Assembly: GCA_947169385.1 (NCBI GenBank)
Contig: CAMVPR010000012.1
Location: forward strand, 1 to 64,000
DNA: 64,000 nucleotides
Reading direction: 5' to 3'
From: an uncultured Lachnospiraceae bacterium
GTDB lineage: Bacteria; Bacillota; Clostridia; Lachnospirales; Lachnospiraceae
This document shows positions 16,107 through 25,476 of this stretch, piece after piece; the stretch's first letter is position 1, and every line of letters begins with the position of its first letter. The notes beneath the pieces were generated by a model. It ran no database searches. It was not told the origin of the DNA and saw nothing but the letters and a program-made list of their open reading frames with translations. Both the position numbers and the translations under genes were made by a program.

Positions 16107-17507
16107 ATGTTTTCTAATTTTAATATACGCTATAATGCGAGAGGATTGTTTAAGGGTAAAGCGATTGGACTTTTTATCGGTTCTACATTGGCAGTAATAG
16201 CTATAGTTCTGCAGATCTATTTTATTAATGCTGATGATACTGCGCAACTACGAAATCCGGGCTACTATAACGATTTGATTAAAAAGATAAATGATGCCTA
16301 TAATAGTGGTTTTGATATTAATAGCATCAATTATGAGTATGATTGCGATATTTTGCTTTATACCGACGCTGAGTACAGTTCCAAATTAAATGATTATGAT
16401 TACAAGAATTCATTGACTGTTGAATTTAATCCGAGTGGTGAATATTGTTTAGGCTGGATACGATTTGAATTGAGTAGCAAAGAGTTTAACGATATGCTTT
16501 TGGCTGAACAAAGGAGAAGCGTCAAGGCAGGTGTAATTACTCTTTTAATAGCTTATGGATGTATTGGATTGGTGTTCATTCCTTTTTATTGTTGGTACGA
16601 AGGAGTTGGAGTATTTGAGATTGGTGATATTGTTATAAATCCGATACAGGATTTTTTAGAAAAAAGACCTGATAATCGAGAGGATAAAGAAAGGGATAAG
16701 GCGAGACGGCTTAAATGTAAAAACGAGCACACTCATTTTTTTAAGTGGTTATTTGTATGTTTGTCTAAGGTTGTTTTGTTAAGCTTTATTGTTTCTGGAG
16801 TTACCTTGTGGGTAGTAAAGAAAGGAAATATAAGTATTAATAAAGTGAGCCTGGGAGCGACAATTGTACTTACAGTTATTGTTGGTGGTTTAATATACTT
16901 GGCGTATGTAGGAAGGCGGATGAGTATAAGCAGAAAGAACATTGAGGCAGGCAAATCTCCGGAGAAACCGCTATCGTACATAAATGGGGTTCAGGATTTG
17001 CATTATGACAACTATGAATTTACTGATAAAGATAAAAAGAGCATTGTTCTTTTGATGATATCTTCTATTGATTTGGGAACGATGGTAGGTCTGTTTGTTG
17101 AGTCGGGATTAAGTTTGATGTGTTTTTGGGCTTGCTTTGAAATTATGGTCGCGCTGGCTTGCATTTGGAATTATTATATGGCAACATATTCGTATTTGGA
17201 ACCTATAGTCCATTGGCCCGGAGGGCGTGAGAATTGGCCTTTAATGATTCCTTTAATAATAATTGTTTTTGTTGATTTTGTATTTCATGGTTTTAGAGGT
17301 GTCGGATTAGTTACATGGTTAGCTCTGCTTATATTTTTTGTAGTAGCATTTTGGATTTCTCCTATATATGTGTCATGGAAAATCAAGGAAGGAAACGGGT
17401 ATTATAAGCGGAAAAGGGATTATTCCGTAGCACTTTCTGAATTGCTTATTTGTTTAGCACCATTTCTTATGTTTGTGTGGGTGTATGTCCGTTATAAAAC
17501 CAGATAG
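16107..17507 (+). CDS. Polytopic membrane protein of unknown family (paralogue 1)
   Basis: I do not recognise this 466-residue protein. One TM segment near residues 18-38 is followed by ~100 residues probably outside the cell, with LRNPGYYNDLIKKINDAYNS and DCDILLYTDAEY. A second TM lies near 138-162, then a charged cytoplasmic loop (EKRPDNREDKERDKARR), then about six more hydrophobic segments. It is the tandem paralogue of the gene at 17801. The two share the outside domain and a near-identical segment, FKWLFVCLSKVVLLSF. GAGGGTG precedes the start. A receptor-like or transport role is only a guess. Confidence 0.65.
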   Translation: MFSNFNIRYNARGLFKGKAIGLFIGSTLAVIAIVLQIYFINADDTAQLRNPGYYNDLIKKINDAYNSGFDINSINYEYDCDILLYTDAEYSSKLNDYDYKNSLTVEFNPSGEYCLGWIRFELSSKEFNDMLLAEQRRSVKAGVITLLIAYGCIGLVFIPFYCWYEGVGVFEIGDIVINPIQDFLEKRPDNREDKERDKARRLKCKNEHTHFFKWLFVCLSKVVLLSFIVSGVTLWVVKKGNISINKVSLGATIVLTVIVGGLIYLAYVGRRMSISRKNIEAGKSPEKPLSYINGVQDLHYDNYEFTDKDKKSIVLLMISSIDLGTMVGLFVESGLSLMCFWACFEIMVALACIWNYYMATYSYLEPIVHWPGGRENWPLMIPLIIIVFVDFVFHGFRGVGLVTWLALLIFFVVAFWISPIYVSWKIKEGNGYYKRKRDYSVALSELLICLAPFLMFVWVYVRYKTR

Positions 17508-17538
17508 TAGAGAACTATGAATTCGGGAGGGATATAAA

Positions 17539-17773
17539 ATGATTGACATATATACGGAGAAGAAGGATTCTAAAGATTGGATTCTTCAAAATGATTTGTT
17601 TTTTAATTTGAATACAGCTAATGAAGAAATGTCCGAAAATGAAATCAACCTTATTAAATTGGTGGAGTGAGGAGTATAAAAGGAGAGAGAAGGATGATTT
17701 ATAATAACAATTCCTTTATGAAGTTCTTGAAGATTTGCGCCTTGCCGCGGAGAATATGACCATAGCATTTTAA
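17539..17773 (+). pseudogene. Decayed gene between the membrane paralogues
   Basis: A GGGAGG site leads into a 43-codon frame (start MIDIYTEKKDSKDWILQNDL, stop at 17668-17670). The coding signal then continues in another frame through SEEYKRREKDDL, meets two adjacent TAA codons, and goes on as YEVLEDLRLAAENMTIAF before a stop at 17771-17773. The last stretch reads like a real helical C-terminus. This is best explained as one ~77-residue gene broken by a frameshift and stop codons. The 43-residue piece alone, or a 21-residue frame at 17694-17759, could still be made. The family is unknown; an immunity-like acidic protein is a guess. Confidence 0.55.
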
Positions 17774-17800
17774 GTATTATGGAATGTGAGGGTGGGCAAT

Positions 17801-19204
17801 ATGTTTCATAAATTATCTACACGCTTTAAGCTTGTAACATTTCTTGGCTTTATAGCTGTGACTGTTGGTTCTTTATTTGCTTTTATAGATGGTTGGTTTA
17901 TACATGCTTATAATACTACGGAACTACGTAATCCGGACTACTATAATGATTTAATTCGGAAGATTAATGATGCTTATAATAGTGGTAGGGATGTTAATAG
18001 CATTAATAATGAGTATGATTGTGATATAGTCCTTTATACCGATGCAGATTATGGTTCTAAAATTAATGATTACAATTATAAGAGTGGGTTGATTGTTGAA
18101 TTTGTTCCGAGTGGTAGGTTTTCTATAGGACGAGTACGGTTTGAGTTAAGTAATAAAGAATTTAATGATGATCTTTTGAATAAACAAAAGAGAAGTGTCA
18201 AGATATGTATATTTGTTTTATTGTTGGGATATACAATTGTAGGAGTGGTTTCTTTTATTATTTATAATTTTTATAGGGGAGCTGAATTATTTGATGTTGT
18301 TGAAGGGATGGAAAATGAATCGCTTGTATCTTTGGGATTGGAAGGCTCAGCTGATTACCACGAAATCAAAAGTGGTGAAGATAGGATAATTAGACTTGAG
18401 GACATGTACAAAAATTTCTTTAAGTGGTTATTTGTATGTTTGTCTAAGGTTGTTTTGTTAAGTTTTATTGTTTCGGGAATTACTTTATGGGTGGTAAAGA
18501 AAGGAAATATAAGTATTAATAAAGTTCTCTTAGGAGCGATAATTTCACTTGTTATTGCTATCACGTATTTAATATATATACTGTTTTTAGGCAGACGACT
18601 TAATGTAACTAAAAAAAGGATTATTAAATATTTGAATAATGAGACAAGTGAGATCCCTGAGGAATTATTGCCAAACATAAATGATGAACAGGGTTTATAT
18701 TCTGATTCGTATGATCTTACCGATAAAGACAAGAAGAGCATTATTCTTTTGGTGTTATCTTCTATTGTTTTTGGGGCAGCGATAGGTATGTTTATTCAGT
18801 CTGAATTGTATTTGGTTTGGTTTTGGATATGTTTTGAGACTATGGTTGCGTTAACTTGTTATTGGAATTTTTATACTGCTACATATACTTACCTAGATCC
18901 CATTATAGTATTTCATCCTGAAGGTGCAGAGAACTGGCCGGTTTTGCTTCCTTTGTTGGGTGCAGTATTTGTTGATTTTGTATTTCATGGTTTTAAGGCG
19001 GTAGGGATTGTTACAATATTGTGCTTAATTATATATTTTATTATGATGAGTGTTTCAATTTTGTATGATTCTTGGAGAAATAAGGAAGAAAGAAAGGAAT
19101 ATCGATGTGAAAGAAACTATTCCGTAGCTCTTTCTGAATTTTGGACTGTTATAGAACCGTTTTTTTTGCTTATGTGGGCGTTTATTAGACATAGAACTAG
19201 ATAA
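17801..19204 (+). CDS. Polytopic membrane protein of unknown family (paralogue 2)
   Basis: The 467-residue paralogue of the 16107 gene has the same layout: N-terminal TM, an outside domain (LRNPDYYNDLIRKINDAYNS, DCDIVLYTDADY), a second TM, a charged loop, then about six hydrophobic segments ending LLMWAFIRHRTR. The start at 17801 is chosen because GAGGGTGGG lies just upstream; the in-frame start at 17786 would overlap it. Bases 18420-18527 match 16741-16848 with only about six differences, much closer than neighbouring parts of the pair. Function unknown. Confidence 0.65.
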   Translation: MFHKLSTRFKLVTFLGFIAVTVGSLFAFIDGWFIHAYNTTELRNPDYYNDLIRKINDAYNSGRDVNSINNEYDCDIVLYTDADYGSKINDYNYKSGLIVEFVPSGRFSIGRVRFELSNKEFNDDLLNKQKRSVKICIFVLLLGYTIVGVVSFIIYNFYRGAELFDVVEGMENESLVSLGLEGSADYHEIKSGEDRIIRLEDMYKNFFKWLFVCLSKVVLLSFIVSGITLWVVKKGNISINKVLLGAIISLVIAITYLIYILFLGRRLNVTKKRIIKYLNNETSEIPEELLPNINDEQGLYSDSYDLTDKDKKSIILLVLSSIVFGAAIGMFIQSELYLVWFWICFETMVALTCYWNFYTATYTYLDPIIVFHPEGAENWPVLLPLLGAVFVDFVFHGFKAVGIVTILCLIIYFIMMSVSILYDSWRNKEERKEYRCERNYSVALSEFWTVIEPFFLLMWAFIRHRTR

Positions 19205-19207
19205 CAG

Positions 19208-19236
19208 TTGACTAAACTTGATAAAAATATTATAAT
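19208..19236 (+). promoter_or_regulatory. Promoter of aspS
   Basis: TTGACT, 17 bases, TATAAT, 38 bases before the aspS start. There is no room for a T-box leader. Confidence 0.8.
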
Positions 19237-19274
19237 ATATTGCGATTTTGCTATAGTTTAAGAGGAGATTTGTT

Positions 19275-21026
19275 ATGGATTATGCTAATGTTTACAGGAA
19301 CAGATTATTAAATGAGATTTCAGAGGGAGATGTCGGAAGTGAGATTCGCGTCTCAGGATGGATTGAGAACATCAGAGACCACGGTGGAGTTTCATTTATC
19401 GATCTTAGGGATATGTATGGGGTTTTACAGGTTGTTATGAGAGATACCACACTTCTTGACGGCCTTTCTAAAGAGGACTGTATCTCAATTGAAGGTGTCA
19501 TTGAGCACAGGGATGAGGAGACATACAATCCTAAGATTCCTACCGGAACCATTGAGCTTGAAGCCCAAAAGGTCGAGGTTTTGGGCAAGGTATATAAGCA
19601 GCTTCCTTTCGAGATTGTTACCTCTAAGGAAGTAAGAGAGGATGTGCGCTTAAAGTACAGATACTTGGATATGAGAAACCGCAAGGTTTTAGACAATATG
19701 ATTTTCAGAAGTGAGGTTATTACTTACTTAAGACAGAAGATGACTGAGATGGGATTCTTGGAGATGCAGACTCCTATTCTTTGTGCATCATCTCCTGAGG
19801 GAGCAAGAGACTATATTGTTCCTAGCCGTAAGTTCAAGGGCAAGTTCTATGCTCTTCCACAGGCTCCTCAGCAGTACAAGCAGCTCCTTATGGTTTCAGG
19901 TTTTGATAAGTATTTCCAGATCGCACCTTGCTTTAGAGATGAGGATGCAAGAGCAGACAGAAGTCCGGGTGAGTTCTATCAGCTTGACTTTGAGATGGCA
20001 TTTGCAACACAGGAAGATGTATTCAAGGTTGGCGAGGAAGTTCTTTCTGCTGCATTTAAGAAGTTTGCACCTGAGGGAGCTTTAGTTACAGAGGCTCCAT
20101 ATCCAATCATTAGTTATAAAGAAGCTATGCTTAAGTATGGTACAGACAAGCCTGATCTTCGTAATCCTCTTGAGATTATCGATGTTACTGAGTTCTTCTC
20201 AAGATGTACATTCAAGCCTTTCCATGGCAAGACTGTAAGAGCTATCAATGTTCATGCTAAGCTTTCTAAGGGACAGCATGAGAAGCTTCTTAAGTTCGCA
20301 CAGGGCATTGGTATGGGCGGACTTGGTTACCTTGAGATTCTTGAGGATATGACTTATAAAGGACCTATCGATAAGTTTATTCCTGACGATATGAAGACTG
20401 AGATTGCAGACCTTGCAGGCCTTAAGGCAGGCGATACCATTTTCTTTATCGCAGATAAGGAAGAGCTTGCTAATATTTACGCGGGCCAGATTAGAACTGA
20501 ACTTGGTTCAAGACTTGATCTTATTGAGAAGAATGCTTATCGTTTCTGTTATATCAATGATTTCCCAATGTACGAGTATGACAAGGAACTTAAGCAGTAT
20601 ATATTTACTCACAATCCATTCTCTATGCCACAGGGTGGCTTGGATGCTCTTAATAACGAGAAGCCTGAGGATATACTTGCATATCAGTACGACATTGTAT
20701 GTAATGGTGTTGAGCTTTCATCAGGTGCTGTTCGTAACCACAATCTTGACATTATGGTTAAGGCTTTTGAGATTGCAGGTTATACTGAGGATGATCTTAA
20801 GGAGAAGTTTGGTGCGCTTTACAATGCATTCCAGTATGGTGCGCCTCCACACGCAGGTATGGCTCCTGGTGTAGACCGTATGATTATGCTTCTTCGTAAT
20901 GAGGAGAATATTCGTGAGGTTATTCCATTCCCTATGAATGGTAATGCACAGGATCTTATGTGTGGCGCTCCTAACGAAGTTAGCGAGATGCAGCTTAGAG
21001 AAGTTCATATTAAGGTTAGAGATTAA
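19275..21026 (+). CDS. aspS: Aspartyl-tRNA synthetase
   Basis: The 583-residue class II synthetase charges tRNA-Asp. An N-terminal OB-fold anticodon-binding domain (VSGWIENIRDHGGVSFIDLRD) is followed by motif 2 (CFRDEDARADRSPGEFYQLD, near residue 220), the bacterial GAD insertion, and motif 3 (APPHAGMAPGVDRMIMLL). Full length for the bacterial form. AAGAGGAGA precedes the start. Its codon use is strongly biased, as expected for a highly expressed gene. Confidence 0.97.
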   Translation: MDYANVYRNRLLNEISEGDVGSEIRVSGWIENIRDHGGVSFIDLRDMYGVLQVVMRDTTLLDGLSKEDCISIEGVIEHRDEETYNPKIPTGTIELEAQKVEVLGKVYKQLPFEIVTSKEVREDVRLKYRYLDMRNRKVLDNMIFRSEVITYLRQKMTEMGFLEMQTPILCASSPEGARDYIVPSRKFKGKFYALPQAPQQYKQLLMVSGFDKYFQIAPCFRDEDARADRSPGEFYQLDFEMAFATQEDVFKVGEEVLSAAFKKFAPEGALVTEAPYPIISYKEAMLKYGTDKPDLRNPLEIIDVTEFFSRCTFKPFHGKTVRAINVHAKLSKGQHEKLLKFAQGIGMGGLGYLEILEDMTYKGPIDKFIPDDMKTEIADLAGLKAGDTIFFIADKEELANIYAGQIRTELGSRLDLIEKNAYRFCYINDFPMYEYDKELKQYIFTHNPFSMPQGGLDALNNEKPEDILAYQYDIVCNGVELSSGAVRNHNLDIMVKAFEIAGYTEDDLKEKFGALYNAFQYGAPPHAGMAPGVDRMIMLLRNEENIREVIPFPMNGNAQDLMCGAPNEVSEMQLREVHIKVRD

Positions 21027-21032
21027 TATATC

Positions 21033-21059
21033 GGGCAGGTTTATCCTGCCCTTTCTTTG
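21033..21059 (+). terminator. Terminator after aspS
   Basis: GGGCAGG-TTTAT-CCTGCCC then TTTCTTTG. Confidence 0.88.
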
Positions 21060-21074
21060 TAAGGAGGTAGCTTT

Positions 21075-22343
21075 ATGAAGGGTTTTAAGAGAGTTGTTGC
21101 TTTTGTTCTGACATTTGCAGTGATATTTAACATTTTAAGTGGGTCTAATATTACTTCAAATGCTGTTAAGTTATCAGCTAAGACGGTTACGGCAAATGTA
21201 GGAGACACCATTAAGATTACTCTTAAAGGCGCTAAGAAGAAGGTTAAATGGAGTCTTAGCAACAAGAAGGCTAAGATTAAAACTAAGTCTAAGAAGAAAT
21301 GCGTGGTTGTCGCTAAGAAGCCGGGCAATGTTAAGTTAATTGCCAAGGTAGGCAAGAAGAAATATATTACGAGAATTACTATTGTTTCTGAATCAACTAA
21401 TGTTACAGAAGATATACCATCTTCAGAATCAGATAGTACTGAGATAAAAGCAACCGAGAATGATGAGGTTTATAAGAACACCGAGGCACTAGATTCCGGA
21501 ACTACACAGGTTCCGTCAGCCGGAACCACACAGAATCCTGCATCGGGTACTACTGAGGCTATATCTGACGGAACAACACAGATGCCTGGTGCAGGCACAA
21601 CTGAAAAGCCTAATCAGAATACCGAGGCAACAACTACCACTGTGCCTCCAACTACTGCTGCAGGGAGTACAACAGAAGTGATAGTTAACGGAACTACCGA
21701 GTCCGCAGGTGATTACTCACTCGAGAAGGCACATAAGGGGCAGGCTACATTTTATGATAGAGCGTCTAAAGGTGCTGCCAACTTAGATTCTTATGAGGAG
21801 AAATACTTAACAACAGCAATGTATGAGGGTGACTACCTTAACAATATGGCGGGAGCATATTTAGAGGTTACCGATAAGGACGGCGATGTTGTAAAGGTTA
21901 TGGTAACCGATATTCTTCCTTATGCTGAAGGTAAGTCAGGCAATCTTGACCTTTCAAGAAAAGCGTTTAAGTCAATTGAGCCTGAGGTTACAGGAAGAAT
22001 GAATATAAGTTGGAGGATTATAGCTCTTCCAACGGATGAACCGATAAGCTATGTGTTTAAGCCGACCAGCACCAAATGGTGGGCTGAGGTTCAGGTAAGA
22101 AACCACAGATACCCTATTAAGACGCTGGAATACCTTGATAAATCAACAGGCAAGTATAAATCCCTTGAGAGAAAGAGTTACAATTACTTTGCAGCTCCTA
22201 ACGGCATGGGAGAGGGACCTTACACATTCAGGGTAACCGACATATATGGCAGACAGCTTATAGACGAGAATATAGCCATTAATACCAATGAGAAAGAGAT
22301 TAAGGGTAAGGCTAACTTCCCGTATATATCAGTTGCGTATTAA
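21075..22343 (+). CDS. Secreted bacterial expansin with N-terminal Ig-like domain
   Basis: The 422-residue protein has a signal peptide (MKGFKRVVAFVLTFAVIF), then a Lys-rich bacterial Ig-like (BIG2-type) domain to ~105, then a Thr/Ala/Gly-rich linker (~115-210) with repeats of the SAGTTQ/PGAGTTE kind. The last ~210 residues match bacterial expansins (B. subtilis EXLX1): a double-psi barrel with GQATFYD and VTDILPYAEG (Asp279 is the key acidic residue), then the CBM63-like domain with WWAEVQVRNHRYP. Expansins loosen plant cell-wall cellulose without hydrolysis. The Ig domain and linker may hold it at the surface (inference). AAGGAGG precedes the start. Confidence 0.9.
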   Translation: MKGFKRVVAFVLTFAVIFNILSGSNITSNAVKLSAKTVTANVGDTIKITLKGAKKKVKWSLSNKKAKIKTKSKKKCVVVAKKPGNVKLIAKVGKKKYITRITIVSESTNVTEDIPSSESDSTEIKATENDEVYKNTEALDSGTTQVPSAGTTQNPASGTTEAISDGTTQMPGAGTTEKPNQNTEATTTTVPPTTAAGSTTEVIVNGTTESAGDYSLEKAHKGQATFYDRASKGAANLDSYEEKYLTTAMYEGDYLNNMAGAYLEVTDKDGDVVKVMVTDILPYAEGKSGNLDLSRKAFKSIEPEVTGRMNISWRIIALPTDEPISYVFKPTSTKWWAEVQVRNHRYPIKTLEYLDKSTGKYKSLERKSYNYFAAPNGMGEGPYTFRVTDIYGRQLIDENIAINTNEKEIKGKANFPYISVAY

Positions 22344-22365
22344 TGAAATAAGTGATTATACGATT

Positions 22366-22391
22366 AAGGCGGGATTTTCCCCGCCTTTATT
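22366..22391 (+). terminator. Terminator after the expansin gene
   Basis: AAGGCGGG-ATTTTC-CCCGCCTT followed by TATTAATT. Confidence 0.85.
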
Positions 22392-22475
22392 AATTACATG
22401 TAGCACTCATTTGGCATTTGTGATATACTTTTTCTATATTTATATACTCAATTACTTGCCGGAGGTGATGTTTTT

Positions 22476-24560
22476 ATGAAACATATAGGTGGTAATGACG
22501 ATTCCTGGGGACCTCTTGACGAAATCAACGGATTTCAGATAAGACCGGGATATTATAACATGTACGGAACGATGGAAGTCAGCGGTGGGGTTAACTTCAC
22601 TATTCACTCCCACGGTGCTACATATTGCGAGCTGTGCCTGTTTAGAAGAACAGAGGACGAGCCTTTCGCGGTGCTGCCATTTCCTGAGAGCTACCGCATA
22701 GGTAATGTTTGGTCTATGATAGTCTTTGGCCTTGATATCGAGAATTTTGAGTACGCTTACAGGCTTGATGGTCCTTACGATGAAGAGAAAGGGCTTCTGT
22801 TTGACAAGGACAAGTTTATATTGGATCCGTATTCTAAGGCTGTTACCGGTCAGAGTGTATGGGGTGAGAAGGCGGCAGAAGGGTCTTTTTATAAGGCGAG
22901 AGTCGTAAGAGATACATTTGACTGGGGTAACTTTATTCAGCCGCTTATCCCTATGGAGGATTTGATAATATACGAGATGCACGTCAGGGGATTTACCAAG
23001 GACGAATCTTCGGGAGTAGAGCATCCGGGTACATTTGACGGAATAAGAGAGCGTATTCCGTATCTTAAGGAACTTGGAGTTAACGCTGTTGAGCTTATGC
23101 CTATCTTTGAGTTTGATGAGATGGCAGACAAGCGTGTGGTCGGCAATCATGAGGTTATGAACTATTGGGGATATAACACCGTGTGTTTCTTTGCACCTAA
23201 CACAAGTTACACGGCGAGCTTGGAGTATAACAGAGAGGGTACAGAACTCAAGAGAGTTATTAAGGAACTAAATGCCAACGGAATAGAAGTTATCTTGGAT
23301 GTGGTGTTCAACCATACCGCCGAAGGCAACGAAGAAGGACCTTTCTTCTCATTTAAGGGCCTGGATAATAACATATACTATATGCTCACGCCGGATGGCA
23401 AGTATTATAACTTTAGTGGATGCGGTAATACAGTTAACTGTAACCACCCGATTGTTCAGCAGATGATTCTTGACTGCTTAAGATATTGGGTAACCACATA
23501 CAGAGTGGACGGTTTCAGATTCGATCTTGCATCTATTTTGGGTAGAAATGAAGACGGCTCGCCTATGTCTTCACCACCGCTTTTGCAGTCGCTTGCATTT
23601 GACCCGATATTGGGTCAGGTCAAGCTTATAGCAGAAGCATGGGATGCCGGCGGATTGTATCAGGTAGGAAGTTTCCCGGCTTGGAACAGATGGGCAGAGT
23701 GGAACGGCAGATATAGAGACGATATGCGTCGTTTTCTTAAGGGCGATGACGGACTTACTAAGGCAGCGGGCATCAGAATGATCGGTTCTCCGGATCTTTA
23801 TCCTCATGAGCAGAGAGGCAAGAATGCTTCAATTAATTTCCTCGACTGCCATGACGGTTTTACGCTCTACGATATGTACGCCTACAACGAGAAACACAAT
23901 GAAGCCAACGGTTGGGACAATACAGACGGAGCCAATGACAACAACAGTTGGAATTGTGGAATTGAGGGCGAGACAGACGACGAGGCTGTTAATGCGCTTA
24001 GAAAGAAGCTTTGCAGAAATGCATTTGCCGCGTTGATGCTTTCTAGAGGAACTCCGATGTTTTATGCCGGCGATGAATTCTTGAATACGCAGTTTGGCAA
24101 TAACAACGCATACTGTCAGGACAATGAGATTTCTTGGCTTGATTGGACTCTTCTAAAGAAGAACAGAGATATGTATGAATTCGTCAAGCATATGATAGAG
24201 TTCAGAAAGCGCCATACAGTTATCAGGAAGGATAATTACCCTTGCTCGCTTCATTTTCCTTTTATGAGCATTCATTCCCATATTCCTTGGGATGAAGATA
24301 TCAACGACGATAGAAGGGCCCTTGGAGTTATGTATGCAGGTCGTAACTCTAAGGGTGGCAAGGATGATATAGTGTACGTTGCGATCAACGCACATTGGGA
24401 GAATCAAGAGATTGAACTCCCGGATCTTTTGGGCAAGTGGAAGTGGAGAGAGGTTATCGATACTTCTGCTGCTAAATACAAGGTGAACAAGGCAGTTCCT
24501 AAGAACCGTAAAGTAATGCTTGAGGCCAGGAGTCTTGCTGTGTTTATCAACGATAAATAG
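22476..24560 (+). CDS. glgX: Glycogen debranching enzyme GlgX-type (GH13, isoamylase subfamily)
   Basis: The 694-residue protein hydrolyses alpha-1,6 branches in glycogen or limit dextrins. The N-terminal CBM48 module (TYCELCLFRR, YAYRLDGPYD) is followed by the GH13 barrel: DVVFNHTAEGNEEGP, VDGFRFDLASILGR (nucleophile Asp near 350), LIAEAWDAGG (acid Glu near 386) and NFLDCHDGF (third Asp near 456). There is no signal peptide, so it is cytosolic. An isoamylase or pullulanase name is possible. GGAGGTG precedes the start, and pdxY follows 8 bases later. Confidence 0.9.
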   Translation: MKHIGGNDDSWGPLDEINGFQIRPGYYNMYGTMEVSGGVNFTIHSHGATYCELCLFRRTEDEPFAVLPFPESYRIGNVWSMIVFGLDIENFEYAYRLDGPYDEEKGLLFDKDKFILDPYSKAVTGQSVWGEKAAEGSFYKARVVRDTFDWGNFIQPLIPMEDLIIYEMHVRGFTKDESSGVEHPGTFDGIRERIPYLKELGVNAVELMPIFEFDEMADKRVVGNHEVMNYWGYNTVCFFAPNTSYTASLEYNREGTELKRVIKELNANGIEVILDVVFNHTAEGNEEGPFFSFKGLDNNIYYMLTPDGKYYNFSGCGNTVNCNHPIVQQMILDCLRYWVTTYRVDGFRFDLASILGRNEDGSPMSSPPLLQSLAFDPILGQVKLIAEAWDAGGLYQVGSFPAWNRWAEWNGRYRDDMRRFLKGDDGLTKAAGIRMIGSPDLYPHEQRGKNASINFLDCHDGFTLYDMYAYNEKHNEANGWDNTDGANDNNSWNCGIEGETDDEAVNALRKKLCRNAFAALMLSRGTPMFYAGDEFLNTQFGNNNAYCQDNEISWLDWTLLKKNRDMYEFVKHMIEFRKRHTVIRKDNYPCSLHFPFMSIHSHIPWDEDINDDRRALGVMYAGRNSKGGKDDIVYVAINAHWENQEIELPDLLGKWKWREVIDTSAAKYKVNKAVPKNRKVMLEARSLAVFINDK

Positions 24561-24568
24561 GAGAAGTT

Positions 24569-25429
24569 ATGGGATTACTACCGCAGATTAAAGTGCTTAC
24601 TATCCAGGATATATCCTGCACCGGAAGATGTTCGATTACGGTTGCTCTTCCGATGCTTTCGGCTTGCGGATTCAACACAAGCGTTGTGCCTACATCTGTG
24701 TTATCTACACACACGGGTGGATTTAGTGGGTATCATCACAGGGATCTGACCGGTGATATGGAAGAGATTCTTAATCATTGGAAGACACTTAATCTTAAAT
24801 TCGATGCGATTTATGTAGGTTTTTTGGCAAATGAAGGCCAGGTTGATAATTGTATAAGGTTTATTGAAGAACTAAAAGGTCCTAACACCATTGTTTTTAT
24901 TGATCCGGCAATGGCTGACGAAGGAGAATTGTACTCTCTTTTGGAGCCTGATTTTCCAAGTGCTATGAGAAGACTTATTAAGTATGCTGATCTTATCTGC
25001 CCTAATATGACAGAGGCTTATATGCTTCTCGGTGAGGAGTACAGTGAGGGACCGTATACTAACGAAGAGATAGAGGCAATGGCTTCGATGCTTGCAGAGA
25101 TTTCGGATGCTGATGTTGTAATAACGGGTGTCGAGAACTTTGAAGGCGGAACAGGGGCGGCATCATTTGACCATAGATCCAAAGCGTTTCATACATACAA
25201 GAGTAAGAAGATACCTGGAGTCTACTACGGTACCGGAGATGTGTTTATGTGTACTCTTATAGGCGGTATGCTTAATGCAATGTCTATGGAGTATTCTATT
25301 GAGATTGCGTGTGAATTCGTAGTGGATTGCATTGAGAGAACTTCAGCACTCGATTCGGATTACAGATATGGAGTAGATTTCGAGAGAGGTATCCCACTAC
25401 TTTTACATTTGCTAAAGATTACAGAATAA
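24569..25429 (+). CDS. pdxY: Pyridoxal/pyridoxamine kinase (PdxY-type)
   Basis: The 286-residue ribokinase-fold kinase phosphorylates pyridoxal, pyridoxine or pyridoxamine to make PLP. Features are IQDISCTGRCSITVALP at the N-terminus, PTSVLSTHTGGF in the substrate loop, and YYGTGDVFMCTLIGG with the catalytic Asp near residue 224. The length is typical. It is directly followed by two PLP-dependent aminotransferases, its likely clients. The B. subtilis-type PdxK/ThiD relatives lack the SVLSTHTGGF motif, which favours PdxY. Confidence 0.88.
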   Translation: MGLLPQIKVLTIQDISCTGRCSITVALPMLSACGFNTSVVPTSVLSTHTGGFSGYHHRDLTGDMEEILNHWKTLNLKFDAIYVGFLANEGQVDNCIRFIEELKGPNTIVFIDPAMADEGELYSLLEPDFPSAMRRLIKYADLICPNMTEAYMLLGEEYSEGPYTNEEIEAMASMLAEISDADVVITGVENFEGGTGAASFDHRSKAFHTYKSKKIPGVYYGTGDVFMCTLIGGMLNAMSMEYSIEIACEFVVDCIERTSALDSDYRYGVDFERGIPLLLHLLKITE

Positions 25430-25476
25430 CATTAGATGTATATCTAATTATATATTTTGCTTGGAGGTTTATTGTT

